DNA of 64,000 nt, taken from contig NC_018013.1 of assembly GCF_000265385.1 (NCBI RefSeq), positions 523,001-587,000 on the forward strand. Direction: 5' to 3'. The position numbers and the translations under genes were made by a program. Numbering within the stretch: the first letter of the stretch is position 1; every line of letters starts with the position of its first letter. The stretch comes from Aequorivita sublithincola DSM 14238 (GTDB taxonomy: Bacteria > Bacteroidota > Bacteroidia > Flavobacteriales > Flavobacteriaceae). Below the pieces are notes generated by a model. The model was not told the DNA's origin and did not search any database. It saw nothing but the letters and a program-made list of their open reading frames with translations. Positions 45,066-54,329 of the stretch are shown one piece after another.

Positions 45066-45842
45066 ATGTCCAAAAAACGACCGCTTATATTAGTAACGAA
45101 TGATGATGGCATCAATGCCCCAGGCATCCGCACCTTGATTGAAGTGATGAACACCCTCGGCGATGTTTGCGTGGTTGCACCAGATTCACCTCAAAGCGGA
45201 ATGGGTCACGCCATAACTATTAACGATGCTCTGTATTGCAATAGTATAAAGGTGATAAACGGCGAACCCCACACAGAACACAGTTGTAGCGGTACTCCCG
45301 TAGATTGTGTGAAAATAGCGGTAAACGAAATTTTAAAACGTAAACCAGATCTGTGCGTTAGCGGTATAAACCACGGAAGCAACTCATCCATCAACGTAAT
45401 TTACAGCGGAACGATGAGCGCAGCGGTTGAAGCTGGAACGTTGGGCATTCCTTCCATTGGATTTTCACTTTTGGACTATTCTTTGGAAGCAGATTTTAAA
45501 CCTTCTAAAAAGTTTATAAAATTAATTACGGAACAAGTTCTTAAAAACGGACTGCCAAAAGGAGTTGTTTTAAACGTGAACATTCCAAAATTAGATGCTT
45601 CTGAAATTAAAGGAATCAAAGTCTGCCGACAAGCAAACGCGCATTGGGAAGAAAAATTTGATAAGCGAACAAATCCTCTAGGGCGCGACTATTATTGGCT
45701 TACGGGTGAATTTGTGAATGAAGACAAAGGTGAAGACACAGATGAATGGGCCTTACACAATGGTTTTGTATCTGTAGTCCCTGTTCAATTTGACCTCAAC
45801 GCCCATCACGCAATGAAGGAACTTAATACTTGGGATTTGTAA
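45066..45842 (+). CDS. surE: 5'/3'-nucleotidase SurE
   Basis: Metal-dependent nucleotidase/exopolyphosphatase acting in the cytosol, often with a stationary-phase role. 258 residues. The family signature ILVTNDDGINAPG is near 8-20 with the metal-binding Asp pair. Further conserved parts are VVAPDSPQSGMGHAIT near 37, CSGTPVDCVKIAVN near 74, VSGINHGSNSSINVIYSGTM near 99 (Asn/His ligands) and LNVNIPK near 165. The C-terminus FVSVVPVQFDLNAHHAM is usual. A 76-base spacer with ACTGATGACTGATG and AACTGATAAC words follows before the next gene. Confidence 0.95.
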   Translation: MSKKRPLILVTNDDGINAPGIRTLIEVMNTLGDVCVVAPDSPQSGMGHAITINDALYCNSIKVINGEPHTEHSCSGTPVDCVKIAVNEILKRKPDLCVSGINHGSNSSINVIYSGTMSAAVEAGTLGIPSIGFSLLDYSLEADFKPSKKFIKLITEQVLKNGLPKGVVLNVNIPKLDASEIKGIKVCRQANAHWEEKFDKRTNPLGRDYYWLTGEFVNEDKGEDTDEWALHNGFVSVVPVQFDLNAHHAMKELNTWDL

Positions 45843-45918
45843 ACTCGGACTGATGACTGATGCCAGGAGACGGATGCAAAAACTGAAAACCGACAACTGA
45901 TAACGGAGAACTGATAAA

Positions 45919-46206
45919 ATGAAACCACACGTAAAAGAAATATTGATTGGATTATTAATAGGATTGGCGGCAAATCTGGCTGGAACTTATTTATATATTT
46001 TCTTTTTTTCAAAACTTAGCTTGGAATCTACGTTGCAAGCAGCTTTGGAAAATGATTTTCTGGGAAGTTTGATTGCTTTGGGCGCAATTTTAAATCTGAT
46101 TGTATTCTTTATTCTTTTGAAAAAGAACCAGTATTACAGAGCCAGAGGAGTAGTTTTGGCTACAGTAATCGCTGCAATAGCTATTCTAATTTCGAAATTT
46201 TACTAA
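45919..46206 (+). CDS. Small two-to-three-span membrane protein, unknown function
   Basis: 95 residues. Hydrophobic spans are ILIGLLIGLAANLAGTYLYI (about 8-28), LIALGAILNLIVFFILLKKN (about 51-70) and VVLATVIAAIAILISK (about 78-93). A lysine-rich short link (KKNQYYRARG) lies between the last two. Start ATG has an AACTGATAAC-rich leader. It is between surE and coaD, a common place in Flavobacteriia for a small conserved protein. No function recognised. Confidence 0.7.
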   Translation: MKPHVKEILIGLLIGLAANLAGTYLYIFFFSKLSLESTLQAALENDFLGSLIALGAILNLIVFFILLKKNQYYRARGVVLATVIAAIAILISKFY

Positions 46207-46307
46207 AAAGTCATTACCTTAGTGGCTAATAAAGAATTTTTTCTTCTTTAAACGCACTTTAAGGATTGGGAAAACTTTAAACCACCAACTATAAACTACC
46301 AACTTTT

Positions 46308-46760
46308 ATGAGACGCGCAGTTTTCCCTGGAACTTTTGATCCGATTACCCTTGGACACGTAGATATTATTAAACGTGCACTTCCACTTTTTGATGAATTG
46401 ATAATTGCCATCGGCGTAAATGCAGACAAAAAGACACTATTTTCGTTGGAAGAAAGGATTCAATTTATTGAAAACACTTTTAAAGGAGAATCTAAAATAA
46501 CCGTAAAGAGCTATTCTGGACTTACCGCAAAGTTTTGTATTTCTGAAAAAGCGCAGTTTATAGTCCGCGGTTTGCGAAACACTACAGATTTGAATTATGA
46601 GCAGCCAATCGCCCAAACCAATTATCAAATGGCGAAGGTTGAAAGTATTTTTCTGATTTGCTCACCAGAAGTTTCAAACATTTCCTCAACTATAGTTAGA
46701 GATGTTATGCGGAATGATGGGGATTATTCTGGGTTGGTTCCAACTTCGGTTAAAAAATAA
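46308..46760 (+). CDS. coaD: Pantetheine-phosphate adenylyltransferase
   Basis: Fourth step of coenzyme A synthesis: joins AMP from ATP to 4'-phosphopantetheine. 150 residues, a bit shorter than the usual 158-165. Nucleotidyltransferase motifs: AVFPGTFDPITLGHVDIIKR near 4 (T/HxGH), with the second motif at SNISSTIVRDVMRNDGDY near 124. LRNTTDLNYEQPIAQTNYQM near 89 is the substrate-binding region. An AACT-rich leader (CCAACTATAAACTACCAAC) precedes the ATG. Confidence 0.95.
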   Translation: MRRAVFPGTFDPITLGHVDIIKRALPLFDELIIAIGVNADKKTLFSLEERIQFIENTFKGESKITVKSYSGLTAKFCISEKAQFIVRGLRNTTDLNYEQPIAQTNYQMAKVESIFLICSPEVSNISSTIVRDVMRNDGDYSGLVPTSVKK

Positions 46761-46785
46761 TAAGTCTAAAAAAATATTCAACAAA

Positions 46786-46815
46786 AAAACCCTTCCAGTT
46801 TCCTGAAAGGGTTTT
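46786..46815. terminator. Bidirectional terminator between coaD and rpsT
   Basis: AAAACCCTT (46786-46794) pairs with AAGGGTTTT (46807-46815), with CCAG/CTGA in the upper stem region. A-run on the left side, T-run on the right. Genes on both sides converge on it. Confidence 0.85.
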
Positions 46816-46835
46816 CAAAATATTTTTAACACGAA

Positions 46836-47087
46836 TTAAAGCGCAGCTACGTGCTTAGCCATATTCGATTTTAAATTGGAAGCCTTATTCGCGTGAATAA
46901 CGTTTTTCTTAGCCAATTTGTCTATCATAGAAACAACAGTAGGAAACATAGTTTCAGCCTCTTTCTTGTCAGTAAGTTCTTGGAACCTCTTCATGGCGTT
47001 ACGGGCAGTTTTGTGCTGGTAACGGTTACGCAAGCGCTTTGCCTCGTTGCTTCTTATTCTCTTTAATGCTGACTTGTGATTTGCCAT
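46836..47087 (-). CDS. rpsT: 30S ribosomal protein S20
   Basis: Small basic protein binding 16S rRNA near the 5' domain. 83 residues, standard. Starts MANHKSALKRIRSNEAKRLR and has the three-helix pattern with RYQHKTARNAMKRF and DKLAKKNVIHANKASNLKSN near the end. ATG at 47087 is 27 bases after the tRNA-Glu gene, which is on the same strand, so the two may share a transcript from upstream of the tRNA. It ends at the bidirectional terminator shared with coaD. Confidence 0.97.
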   Translation of the reverse strand: MANHKSALKRIRSNEAKRLRNRYQHKTARNAMKRFQELTDKKEAETMFPTVVSMIDKLAKKNVIHANKASNLKSNMAKHVAAL

Positions 47088-47114
47088 TGTGTATTTATTT
47101 AATTCTATTTTTTG

Positions 47115-47186
47115 TAGTCCGTAGGGGAATCGAACCCCTGTTACCAGGATGAAAACCTGGCGTCCTAACCCCTAGACGAACGGACC
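47115..47186 (-). tRNA. tRNA-Glu (anticodon TTC)
   Basis: On the minus strand the gene begins GGTCCGTTCGTCTAGGGGTT. The acceptor stem GGTCCGT pairs with ACGGACT (one G-U); the anticodon stem is CCAGG/CCTGG with loop TTTTCAT, anticodon TTC; T arm AGGGG-TTCGATT-CCCCT. 72 bases; discriminator A. CCA is not encoded. Lies between proS and rpsT. Confidence 0.97.
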
Positions 47187-47267
47187 ATTATATTTCTCTA
47201 AATGCGGATGCAAAAATACAACTATTTTTGAATGGCGCAAATCCTAAATTACTTTTTTCGAAAAAAA

Positions 47268-48743
47268 TTAATATGCTCTTGCAAAAAGTACTTTTCTAGA
47301 AGAAGGATTCCCTGTAACCATGCACTCTCCCCGCACAATCTCTCCGTCTAGAGGAATACATCTTATAGTTGCTTTTGTTTCGTTCTTTATTTTTTCTTCA
47401 GTTTCAGAAGTTCCGTCCCAATGCGCTAGAATAAAGCCACCTTTGGAGTCTAGAACATTCTTAAATTCTTCATATGTAGCAACTTCCGTAGTGTTTTCTG
47501 CTCTATGTGAAACAGCTTTCTTATAAAGATTAGCCTGAATTTCATTCATCAAGGAAACTACTTTTTCAACAACATTTTCATTGCTAACAAATTCTTTTTG
47601 AAGCGTATCTCTTCTAGCTAGCTCCACAGTTCCTTTTTCAACGTCTTTTGGACCGATAGCAATTCTTACCGGAACTCCTTTTAATTCATATTCATTAAAT
47701 TTCCAACCTGGTTTTTGGGTATCGCGGTTGTCATATTTCACACGAATTCCTTTGGAACGTAGGTTTGTCATTAAATCTTTAGCCACCTTATCAACGGCCT
47801 CAAACTCTTCATCCTTTCTATAAATAGGAACAATCACAACTTGATCTGGGGCTAAATTTGGAGGTAAAACTAATCCATTGTCATCGCTATGCGTCATAAC
47901 CAAAGCACCCATCAATCTTGTGGAAACACCCCAAGAGGTTGCCCAAACGTAATCCAAAACTCCTTCTTTAGAAGTAAACTTAACATCAAAAGCTTTTGCG
48001 AAATTCTGCCCTAAAAAGTGGGATGTTCCAGCTTGCAATGCCTTTCCATCCTGCATCAAAGCTTCAATACAGTAGGTCTCCAATGCTCCAGCAAAACGTT
48101 CGCTCTCGGTTTTTGTTCCTTTTATAACTGGAATAGCCATATAATTTTCAGCAAAATCTGAATATACATTCATCATTTGTTCTGCTTCTGCAATTGCTTC
48201 GTTTTCGGTCGCGTGCGCAGTGTGGCCTTCTTGCCACAAAAATTCAGTAGTACGTAAAAATAAACGTGTACGCATTTCCCAACGCACTACATTTGCCCAT
48301 TGGTTTATTAAAAGCGGTAAATCTCGATAAGACTGAATCCACTTTCGGTAGGTATCCCAGATAATGGTTTCAGAAGTTGGTCTTACAATTAATTCTTCTT
48401 CTAACTTTGCATCTGGATCAACAATAACGCCACTTCCATCTTCGGCATTTTTCAATCTATAATGGGTAACCACAGCGCATTCTTTAGCAAAACCGTCAAC
48501 ATGGCTGGCTTCTTTACTAAAGTAAGATTTTGGAATAAAAAGCGGAAAATAGGCGTTCTGGTGACCAGTTTCTTTGAACATTCTGTCCAATTCGGCCTGC
48601 ATGCGTTCCCAAATTGCATATCCGTAAGGTTTAATAACCATACATCCACGAACACCTGAGTTTTCAGCAAGATCTGCTTTGATTACCAGTTCATTATACC
48701 ATTTGGAGTAATCTTCCTCTCTCGTTGTTAAATTCTTCGCCAT
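47268..48743 (-). CDS. proS: Prolyl-tRNA synthetase, archaeal/eukaryal-like type
   Basis: Class IIa synthetase charging tRNA-Pro. 491 residues, short type without the editing insertion of E. coli ProS, which is normal in Bacteroidota. Class II motifs: [18 protein letters not shown] near 27 (motif 1), [16 protein letters not shown] and [20 protein letters not shown] near 151 (motif 2, WQEGHTAH), and [20 protein letters not shown] near 267 (motif 3). Anticodon-binding part: VVIVPIYRK near 298. C-terminal RKVLFARAY ends in Tyr as in this group. Divergent from the low-complexity lipoprotein gene. Confidence 0.96.
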   Translation of the reverse strand: MAKNLTTREEDYSKWYNELVIKADLAENSGVRGCMVIKPYGYAIWERMQAELDRMFKETGHQNAYFPLFIPKSYFSKEASHVDGFAKECAVVTHYRLKNAEDGSGVIVDPDAKLEEELIVRPTSETIIWDTYRKWIQSYRDLPLLINQWANVVRWEMRTRLFLRTTEFLWQEGHTAHATENEAIAEAEQMMNVYSDFAENYMAIPVIKGTKTESERFAGALETYCIEALMQDGKALQAGTSHFLGQNFAKAFDVKFTSKEGVLDYVWATSWGVSTRLMGALVMTHSDDNGLVLPPNLAPDQVVIVPIYRKDEEFEAVDKVAKDLMTNLRSKGIRVKYDNRDTQKPGWKFNEYELKGVPVRIAIGPKDVEKGTVELARRDTLQKEFVSNENVVEKVVSLMNEIQANLYKKAVSHRAENTTEVATYEEFKNVLDSKGGFILAHWDGTSETEEKIKNETKATIRCIPLDGEIVRGECMVTGNPSSRKVLFARAY

Positions 48744-48798
48744 AACTTGGTTTTTGGCACAAATGTTGTGTCTATGTTAAATGATTAGTAATTGTCCG

Positions 48799-48806
48799 CA
48801 AAACTA
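48799..48806 (-). promoter_or_regulatory. -7 promoter element for proS
   Basis: Minus-strand TAGTTTTG (plus CAAAACTA) matches TAnnTTTG, about 55 bases before the proS ATG. Confidence 0.5.
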
Positions 48807-48845
48807 CTTATTTTTATAATGTCCAACAATTAAATTACCATAGAT

Positions 48846-49913
48846 ATGTCCACTCAAAACTTTAAAATAAAACGTTTCATCCCCATAGCAATGGTGGGTA
48901 TTCTCACACTTTTGCTTGCGTCCTGTGGAACATATAATAAAGGCTACAATGAAAATGATGGAATTTACTCTTCTGGCAACAATACAGCTGTAGAAGAAGG
49001 AAATAGCAATGATAATAATGCTTCTGATAAGTCAAATTATTACCAACAATATTTTCAATCGAAGTCTAATGCCTATTCAGATATGCCGGAGGAAGGAGCG
49101 ATTTTTACCGATATTGACGCTTATTCCACCACAGAAAGTTTGGATGAGGAAGGAAATATAGTTATTGAAGATAATTATAGCGAAGAAGGCTACGGCGCTT
49201 GGGGAAGCAATCCAGAAAGCACTACGATAAACGTGTATAATTACGGTGGATCAGGTTATGGTTTTTACCACAGACCTTATTGGTACGGCGGTTATTGGAG
49301 CGGCTGGGGCTATCCTTACTATAACTATTACACACCTTATTGGGGTATGAGCTACGGTTATGGCAATCCATATTTCGGTTATGGATATGGTTACGGATAC
49401 GGAAATCCTTATAATGGTTATGGTTATGGTTATGGTAATTACAACCCTTATTATAATGGCTCATACTACAACGGAGTATCCTACAATCGCGGAAGACGAA
49501 ATACAGATTATAACAGAACTCAAGCTCGTGGAAGATCAAACGCAACATCTACAAGAAATTCATCTTATAGCCGTTCTGAAAATGCTCGTCGCATAAATAG
49601 AAACAATGTTCGCGCAAACACAACCCGCTCAACTCGTAACGAGTCAGTTCGTAATAACTCTTATAATACAGATCGCACAAATACGAGCCGTGTTATTAGA
49701 AACACACGTTCCAACACAACTAGAAGCGGAAGCACCACGCAACCTGTAAGAAGCAATACAACCAGAAGCAGCAATACCAGAAGTACGCGAAGCAGCAATT
49801 ATTCTGCGCCTACACGTAGCAGTAGCTCTGGAACAATAAGAAGTTCAGGCGGTGGTGGAAGATCAAGTAGCGGAAGCAGTAGATCTAGCGGAGGCGGAAG
49901 AGGCCGTGGCTAA
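48846..49913 (+). CDS. Low-complexity lipoprotein: Tyr/Gly-rich middle and Arg/Ser/Thr/Asn-rich tail
   Basis: 355 residues; no known domain. Lipoprotein signal with lipobox LLLASC (Cys about 27), then an acidic, Ser/Asn-rich part. The middle (about 133-215) is a dense GYG/YYN repeat region (WYGGYWSGWGYPYYNYY; YGYGYGYGNPYNGYGYGYG). The tail (about 215-355) is Arg-rich with repeats such as NTTRSSNTRSTRSSN and ends in SSGGGGRSSSGSSRSSGGGR. Strong charge shift from acidic N- to basic C-terminus. Similar tracts occur in sticky structural proteins and RNA-binding tails. It would be surface-exposed. Not related to proS in function as far as I can tell. Confidence 0.65.
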   Translation: MSTQNFKIKRFIPIAMVGILTLLLASCGTYNKGYNENDGIYSSGNNTAVEEGNSNDNNASDKSNYYQQYFQSKSNAYSDMPEEGAIFTDIDAYSTTESLDEEGNIVIEDNYSEEGYGAWGSNPESTTINVYNYGGSGYGFYHRPYWYGGYWSGWGYPYYNYYTPYWGMSYGYGNPYFGYGYGYGYGNPYNGYGYGYGNYNPYYNGSYYNGVSYNRGRRNTDYNRTQARGRSNATSTRNSSYSRSENARRINRNNVRANTTRSTRNESVRNNSYNTDRTNTSRVIRNTRSNTTRSGSTTQPVRSNTTRSSNTRSTRSSNYSAPTRSSSSGTIRSSGGGGRSSSGSSRSSGGGRGRG

Positions 49914-50031
49914 AATAAATTTTCAAAACTTACCTTTATAAGTACAGAAATATGATGCCCAATAACCATTTCAAATTATATCGAAATGATTTGGGCATTA
50001 TTCTTTTCTATTTTCTAAATATTTTATTCAT

Positions 50032-51540
50032 ATGAAAAAATTAATATTTTTTATAATTATCGCCTTAAGCCTTAAAGTTACTCAAGCGCAAGACATTTCA
50101 GATGGTCTCCGCTATAGTACGGAACAAAATATAGGAACCGCTCGTTTTACTGCACTTAGTGGGGCAATGGGCGCCTTGGGCGGCGATTTCTCTGCAGTTA
50201 ACGTAAATCCAGCCGGTGGCGCAGTTTTTCTGAATTCCAGCTTAGTGCTTTCCACATCGTTGCTTGATATTGAAAACAAAAGCAATTATTTCAATAACCG
50301 CGAAAATAGCTTTGCGAACGATGTTACTCTCAATCAAATAGGCGGAGTATTCGTTATAAATAATTCAAACGAAGAATCTTCATTCAAAAAGTTTACCATC
50401 GGAATAAATTATGATACCACTAAAAATTTCGAAAACGAGCTTTTCATTGCCGGTACTGGTAATAATTCCATAGGAAATTTCTTTTTGGAGCAAGCGCAAG
50501 GTATTTCTTTAAACCAACTACAATCAAGCTCCTATTCGAGACTAGGAGAAACATTAGGAGATTTTGCGCAAAACGCATTTTTGGGCTACCAAGCTTTTCT
50601 TTTTGATCCTGTTGAGCCGAATAATCCTTCGAATACTTCCTACGTTTCAAATATCGCAGACGGTAGTTTCAACCAAAAATATGCCTATCTTTCTCAAGGA
50701 TACAATAGCAAATTCACAATAAATCTGGCTACTCAAATTACCGATAATTATTTTTTCGGAATTAATATAAATACACACACTATCAATTTTGACCAGAGTT
50801 CATTTTTACTTGAAACCAATAATAACGAAGGTTCCTTAGTGAATAGAGTCGGTTTTGAAAACAACTTGTCAGTTAATGGATCGGGAATTTCGGCTCAAAT
50901 TGGAGCCATTGCGAAGGTTGCTAAAAACTTCCGTCTTGGATTAAGCTTGGATACCCCAACTTTGTATCAAATTTCCGAAGAAACGACCCAATCTCTTGAA
51001 AGCCGTCACCTTGTTAATGGACAAATAGTAAATGAGTTTATAAATCCGAATGTGATAAATGTTTACGAAGATTACAACCTTACAACTCCAGCAAAATTCA
51101 CTGGGAGCGCCGCGTATATTTTTAATCAAAAAGGATTAATCAGTTTGGATTATTCCTATAAAGACTATTCTGCAGTAGAGTTTAGTCGTGTAGATAATTC
51201 TTTCAGCGCTGGTTTTGAAGATTTAAATCAAGCAATTAACAATACGCTAAAAGGTGCTTCAAGCTTTAATGCTGGTGCAGAATACAGAATCAATCAATTA
51301 AGTCTTCGAGGAGGTTTTCATTATGAAGAAAGTCCATACCAAAATACAGAAATAGTGGGCGACCTAACGGGATTCTCAGCTGGTGCGGGTTATAACTTTG
51401 GACGCTATACCGCAGATTTGGCATATTCAAGATCAGAACAAGAACGCAACCAGCAACTCTATTCCGTTGGTTTGACGGATTCTGCAAAAATTAATTCGAT
51501 TTATAGCAATTTTGTATTGTCTTTGGGTTTCATCTTTTAA
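50032..51540 (+). CDS. OmpP1/FadL-family outer-membrane transport protein
   Basis: Beta-barrel likely to let hydrophobic compounds pass the outer membrane. 502 residues. Signal peptide (IFFIIIALSLKVTQAQ), then the FadL-type hatch start: LRYSTEQNIGTARFTALSGAMGALGGDFSAVNVNPAGGAVF near 26-65, with the NPA motif. Beta-strand body follows, ending in FVLSLGFIF with a terminal aromatic residue. No fatty-acid genes are next to it. Substrate unknown. Confidence 0.9.
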   Translation: MKKLIFFIIIALSLKVTQAQDISDGLRYSTEQNIGTARFTALSGAMGALGGDFSAVNVNPAGGAVFLNSSLVLSTSLLDIENKSNYFNNRENSFANDVTLNQIGGVFVINNSNEESSFKKFTIGINYDTTKNFENELFIAGTGNNSIGNFFLEQAQGISLNQLQSSSYSRLGETLGDFAQNAFLGYQAFLFDPVEPNNPSNTSYVSNIADGSFNQKYAYLSQGYNSKFTINLATQITDNYFFGININTHTINFDQSSFLLETNNNEGSLVNRVGFENNLSVNGSGISAQIGAIAKVAKNFRLGLSLDTPTLYQISEETTQSLESRHLVNGQIVNEFINPNVINVYEDYNLTTPAKFTGSAAYIFNQKGLISLDYSYKDYSAVEFSRVDNSFSAGFEDLNQAINNTLKGASSFNAGAEYRINQLSLRGGFHYEESPYQNTEIVGDLTGFSAGAGYNFGRYTADLAYSRSEQERNQQLYSVGLTDSAKINSIYSNFVLSLGFIF

Positions 51541-51643
51541 ACGCCCCATTTAGCCATAATTTTTGTCAAAGTTTATTTCATCTGGACTAGCAAAACCTTA
51601 AAAATAACAACTTCTACCTTTTTAATACCACAATGCTATTGCG

Positions 51644-51651
51644 TATCTTTG
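51644..51651 (+). promoter_or_regulatory. -7 promoter element for folE
   Basis: TATCTTTG matches TAnnTTTG, 28 bases before the folE ATG. Confidence 0.5.
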
Positions 51652-51679
51652 CAGCCCTATATTAAAGATATTTTAATCA

Positions 51680-52357
51680 ATGGATTTAGAAAAACACTTG
51701 AAAGAGATTGAAGCCATGGGCGACGACCACATAAGCGGTTCTACGGAAACACCTATGCGACCCGATGCATTTGAGCTTAGCGATATTGAAAAAATAGCAA
51801 GCATCAAAAAAGATGTCCAAAACATTATGCAAACTTTGGGCTTGGATCTTACTGACGACAGTCTGAAAGGCACCCCTAACCGTGTTGCAAAAATGTTTGT
51901 GCAAGAAATTTTTGGCGGTCTGCATCCAGATAGAAAACCAAAAGCTTCAACTTTCGAAAACAAATACAAGTATCAGGAAATGCTTGTAGAGAAGAACATA
52001 ACCCTCTACTCTACTTGCGAGCACCATTTGCTTCCCATTGTTGGAAGAGCGCATATTGCCTATATTTCCAACGGCACCGTTGTTGGGCTTTCCAAGATGA
52101 ATAGAATCGTAGATTATTACGCAAAACGTCCACAAGTTCAGGAGCGTTTAACAATGCAAATAGTGAAGGAACTGCAACAAGTTTTGAATACTGATGACGT
52201 TGCCTGCGTTATTGATGCCAAACACCTCTGCGTAAATTCCCGTGGAATTCGTGATATTGATAGCAGTACTGTAACTAGTGAATTTGGAGGGGCATTTAAA
52301 AATTCCGAAACCCGAAGAGAGTTTTTGGATTATATAAAGATGGATACGGAGTTTTAA
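51680..52357 (+). CDS. folE: GTP cyclohydrolase I
   Basis: First enzyme of folate synthesis, converting GTP to dihydroneopterin triphosphate. 225 residues. Zinc ligands are visible: Cys-His in [20 protein letters not shown] near 112 and Cys in [15 protein letters not shown] near 179. Other family parts: [20 protein letters not shown] near 60 and [20 protein letters not shown] near 139. An N-terminal acidic extension of about 40 residues precedes the core. The cysS frame begins about 20 bases after the stop, perhaps in the same transcript. Confidence 0.96.
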   Translation: MDLEKHLKEIEAMGDDHISGSTETPMRPDAFELSDIEKIASIKKDVQNIMQTLGLDLTDDSLKGTPNRVAKMFVQEIFGGLHPDRKPKASTFENKYKYQEMLVEKNITLYSTCEHHLLPIVGRAHIAYISNGTVVGLSKMNRIVDYYAKRPQVQERLTMQIVKELQQVLNTDDVACVIDAKHLCVNSRGIRDIDSSTVTSEFGGAFKNSETRREFLDYIKMDTEF

Positions 52358-52377
52358 AGATAAATTCCGAATTAAAA

Positions 52378-53889
52378 GTGCCAAATTCCAAAAAATTGAA
52401 ATCCGCCGAATTGAAACCACAAGAACTTTACATATACAACTCGCTTTCAAAAAGCAAAGAAAAATTCACCCCCGTCCACGAAGGTGCAATAGGAATGTAC
52501 GTTTGCGGACCAACTGTTTACAGCAATGTACATTTGGGAAACTGTAGAACCTTTCTTTCTTTCGATTTAGTTTTTAGATATTTGAAGCATTTAGGCTACA
52601 AAGTTCGCTATGTGCGGAACATTACTGATGCTGGCCATTTGGAAAACGATGGTGAAAGTGGCGACGATCCAATTCTTAAAAAAGCACGTCTTGAACAGTT
52701 GGAGCCTATGGAAGTTGTTCAAAAATACACGGTAGATTTCCACACTACAATGGCGAAATTCAACGCCTTGCCGCCAAGTATTGAACCTACCGCAACGGGA
52801 CATATTATTGAACAAATTCATATTGTTGAAAAAATTATTAAAGAAGGTTTTGCTTACGAAAAAAATGGCTCAGTCTATTTTGATGTAGTAAAATTCAACG
52901 AAACCAATGAATACGGAAAACTAAGCGGCAGAAAGTTGGAAGATATGATTGCCAACACTCGCGAACTTTCCGCACAAACCGACAAGAAAAACCCACAGGA
53001 TTTTGCTCTTTGGAAAAAAGCCGAACCACAGCATATTATGCGCTGGCCATCACCTTGGAGCGAGGGTTTTCCTGGTTGGCATTTGGAATGTACTGCGATG
53101 AGCACCAAATATTTGGGCAACAATTTCGATATTCATGGCGGCGGAATGGATCTAAAATTTCCCCATCACGAATGTGAGATTGCTCAAGCAGAAGCTTGCA
53201 ACCATACGTCTCCAGTAAATTATTGGATGCACGCCAATATGCTTACGCTAAACGGTAAAAAAATGTCCAAATCCACTGGAAACTATATTCTTCCGAATGA
53301 AATGTTTACAGGCGAAAACGACGTTTTGAGCAAGGCCTTCTCCCCTGCTGTTACTAAATTTTTTATGTTTCAGGCGCATTACCGAAGTATTTTAGATTTC
53401 AGCAGCGATGCTTTGGAAGCTTCAGAAAAAGGATTTAATAAATTGATGGACGCTCATAGAACAATGTCTGAATTATCTACTTCAGAAAAAAGTAGTCTCG
53501 ACATTGAAAGCTGGCGAAAATCTTGCTATGAGGCAATGAACGATGATTTCAACAGTCCGATTTTGATTGCAAATCTTTTTGAAGCGGTGCGATTCGTTAA
53601 TTCCATAAAGGAAGAAAAAGAAACCATTTCTGCAAAAGACTTAGAATTGCTAAAGCAAACAATGAACGACTTCCTTTTTGAAGTTTTAGGCTTGCAAAAC
53701 AACGATTCTGAAACTTCGCAAGATGGTGAAAAACTTGCTGCAGCTGTTGAACTTCTTATTCAATTAAGAAATCAAGCGCGTGCTAACAAAGATTTTGCAA
53801 TGAGCGACAAGATTCGGGATGAACTCTCAACAAAGGGAATTCAGCTGAATGATGGAAAAGATGGAACTACTTTTCAAATTATGAATTAG
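52378..53889 (+). CDS. cysS: Cysteinyl-tRNA synthetase
   Basis: Class I synthetase charging tRNA-Cys. About 490-503 residues. Signature: [20 protein letters not shown] near 37 (HIGH-type as HLGN; zinc Cys), zinc-binding WHLECTAMS and [11 protein letters not shown] near 240-270, KMSKS as [10 protein letters not shown] near 296. C-terminal helical anticodon-binding part ends FQIMN. The start is uncertain: GTG 52378 opens the frame, but TTG 52396 and TTG 52411 (giving [11 protein letters not shown]) fit homologues better. The leader contains an AAATTCCAAA word like that in the 31.9-kb inverted repeat. Confidence 0.93.
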   Translation: MPNSKKLKSAELKPQELYIYNSLSKSKEKFTPVHEGAIGMYVCGPTVYSNVHLGNCRTFLSFDLVFRYLKHLGYKVRYVRNITDAGHLENDGESGDDPILKKARLEQLEPMEVVQKYTVDFHTTMAKFNALPPSIEPTATGHIIEQIHIVEKIIKEGFAYEKNGSVYFDVVKFNETNEYGKLSGRKLEDMIANTRELSAQTDKKNPQDFALWKKAEPQHIMRWPSPWSEGFPGWHLECTAMSTKYLGNNFDIHGGGMDLKFPHHECEIAQAEACNHTSPVNYWMHANMLTLNGKKMSKSTGNYILPNEMFTGENDVLSKAFSPAVTKFFMFQAHYRSILDFSSDALEASEKGFNKLMDAHRTMSELSTSEKSSLDIESWRKSCYEAMNDDFNSPILIANLFEAVRFVNSIKEEKETISAKDLELLKQTMNDFLFEVLGLQNNDSETSQDGEKLAAAVELLIQLRNQARANKDFAMSDKIRDELSTKGIQLNDGKDGTTFQIMN

Positions 53890-53894
53890 GAGTT

Positions 53895-54146
53895 ATGAGT
53901 TATGAGTTGAAAAAGATCATTGTCTATCCATTTGTACTGTTGATTCGGGGATACCAAACTTTTATTTCACCATTATTACCTTCCAGTTGCAGATATACAC
54001 CAACTTGCTCACATTATGCCGTGGAAGCATTGCAAACACACGGTTTGTTGAAAGGCGGCTGGCTTGTGGCAAAACGAATAGCTACTTGTAATCCTTGGGG
54101 TGGCTCTGGCTACGACCCCGTTCCTCCAAAAAAAACTAACAATTAA
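53895..54146 (+). CDS. yidD: YidD, membrane protein insertion efficiency factor
   Basis: Small membrane-attached protein that helps insertion by YidC/SecYEG. 83 residues from ATG 53895. The family signature follows: [20 protein letters not shown] then [16 protein letters not shown] (Cys pattern), and [13 protein letters not shown]. The ATG lies in an AGTTATGAGTTATGAGTT repeat; TTG 53907, which gives [12 protein letters not shown], matches the usual family start better and may be the real one. It begins six to 18 bases after the cysS stop. Confidence 0.9.
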   Translation: MSYELKKIIVYPFVLLIRGYQTFISPLLPSSCRYTPTCSHYAVEALQTHGLLKGGWLVAKRIATCNPWGGSGYDPVPPKKTNN

Positions 54147-54329
54147 TTTTGAAATTATTTGTAACATTTTGAAGTAGAATTAATACTAAAGAATGTATAA
54201 AATTATGATTTTAGTCCTACCATTTAAGCCTTATCGTCCTATGTCATTCATTTAATAAAGAATTAAATATATGTTCCGCAATACTTTTCCGCTTTTGTTA
54301 TCTTTACGCGGCGCAATAAAACCTCCACT

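Noticed and set aside
49222..49548. 108-codon minus-strand frame rich in Asn/His inside the low-complexity lipoprotein
   Set aside because: Product of reading the GYG repeat in antisense; not an independent gene.
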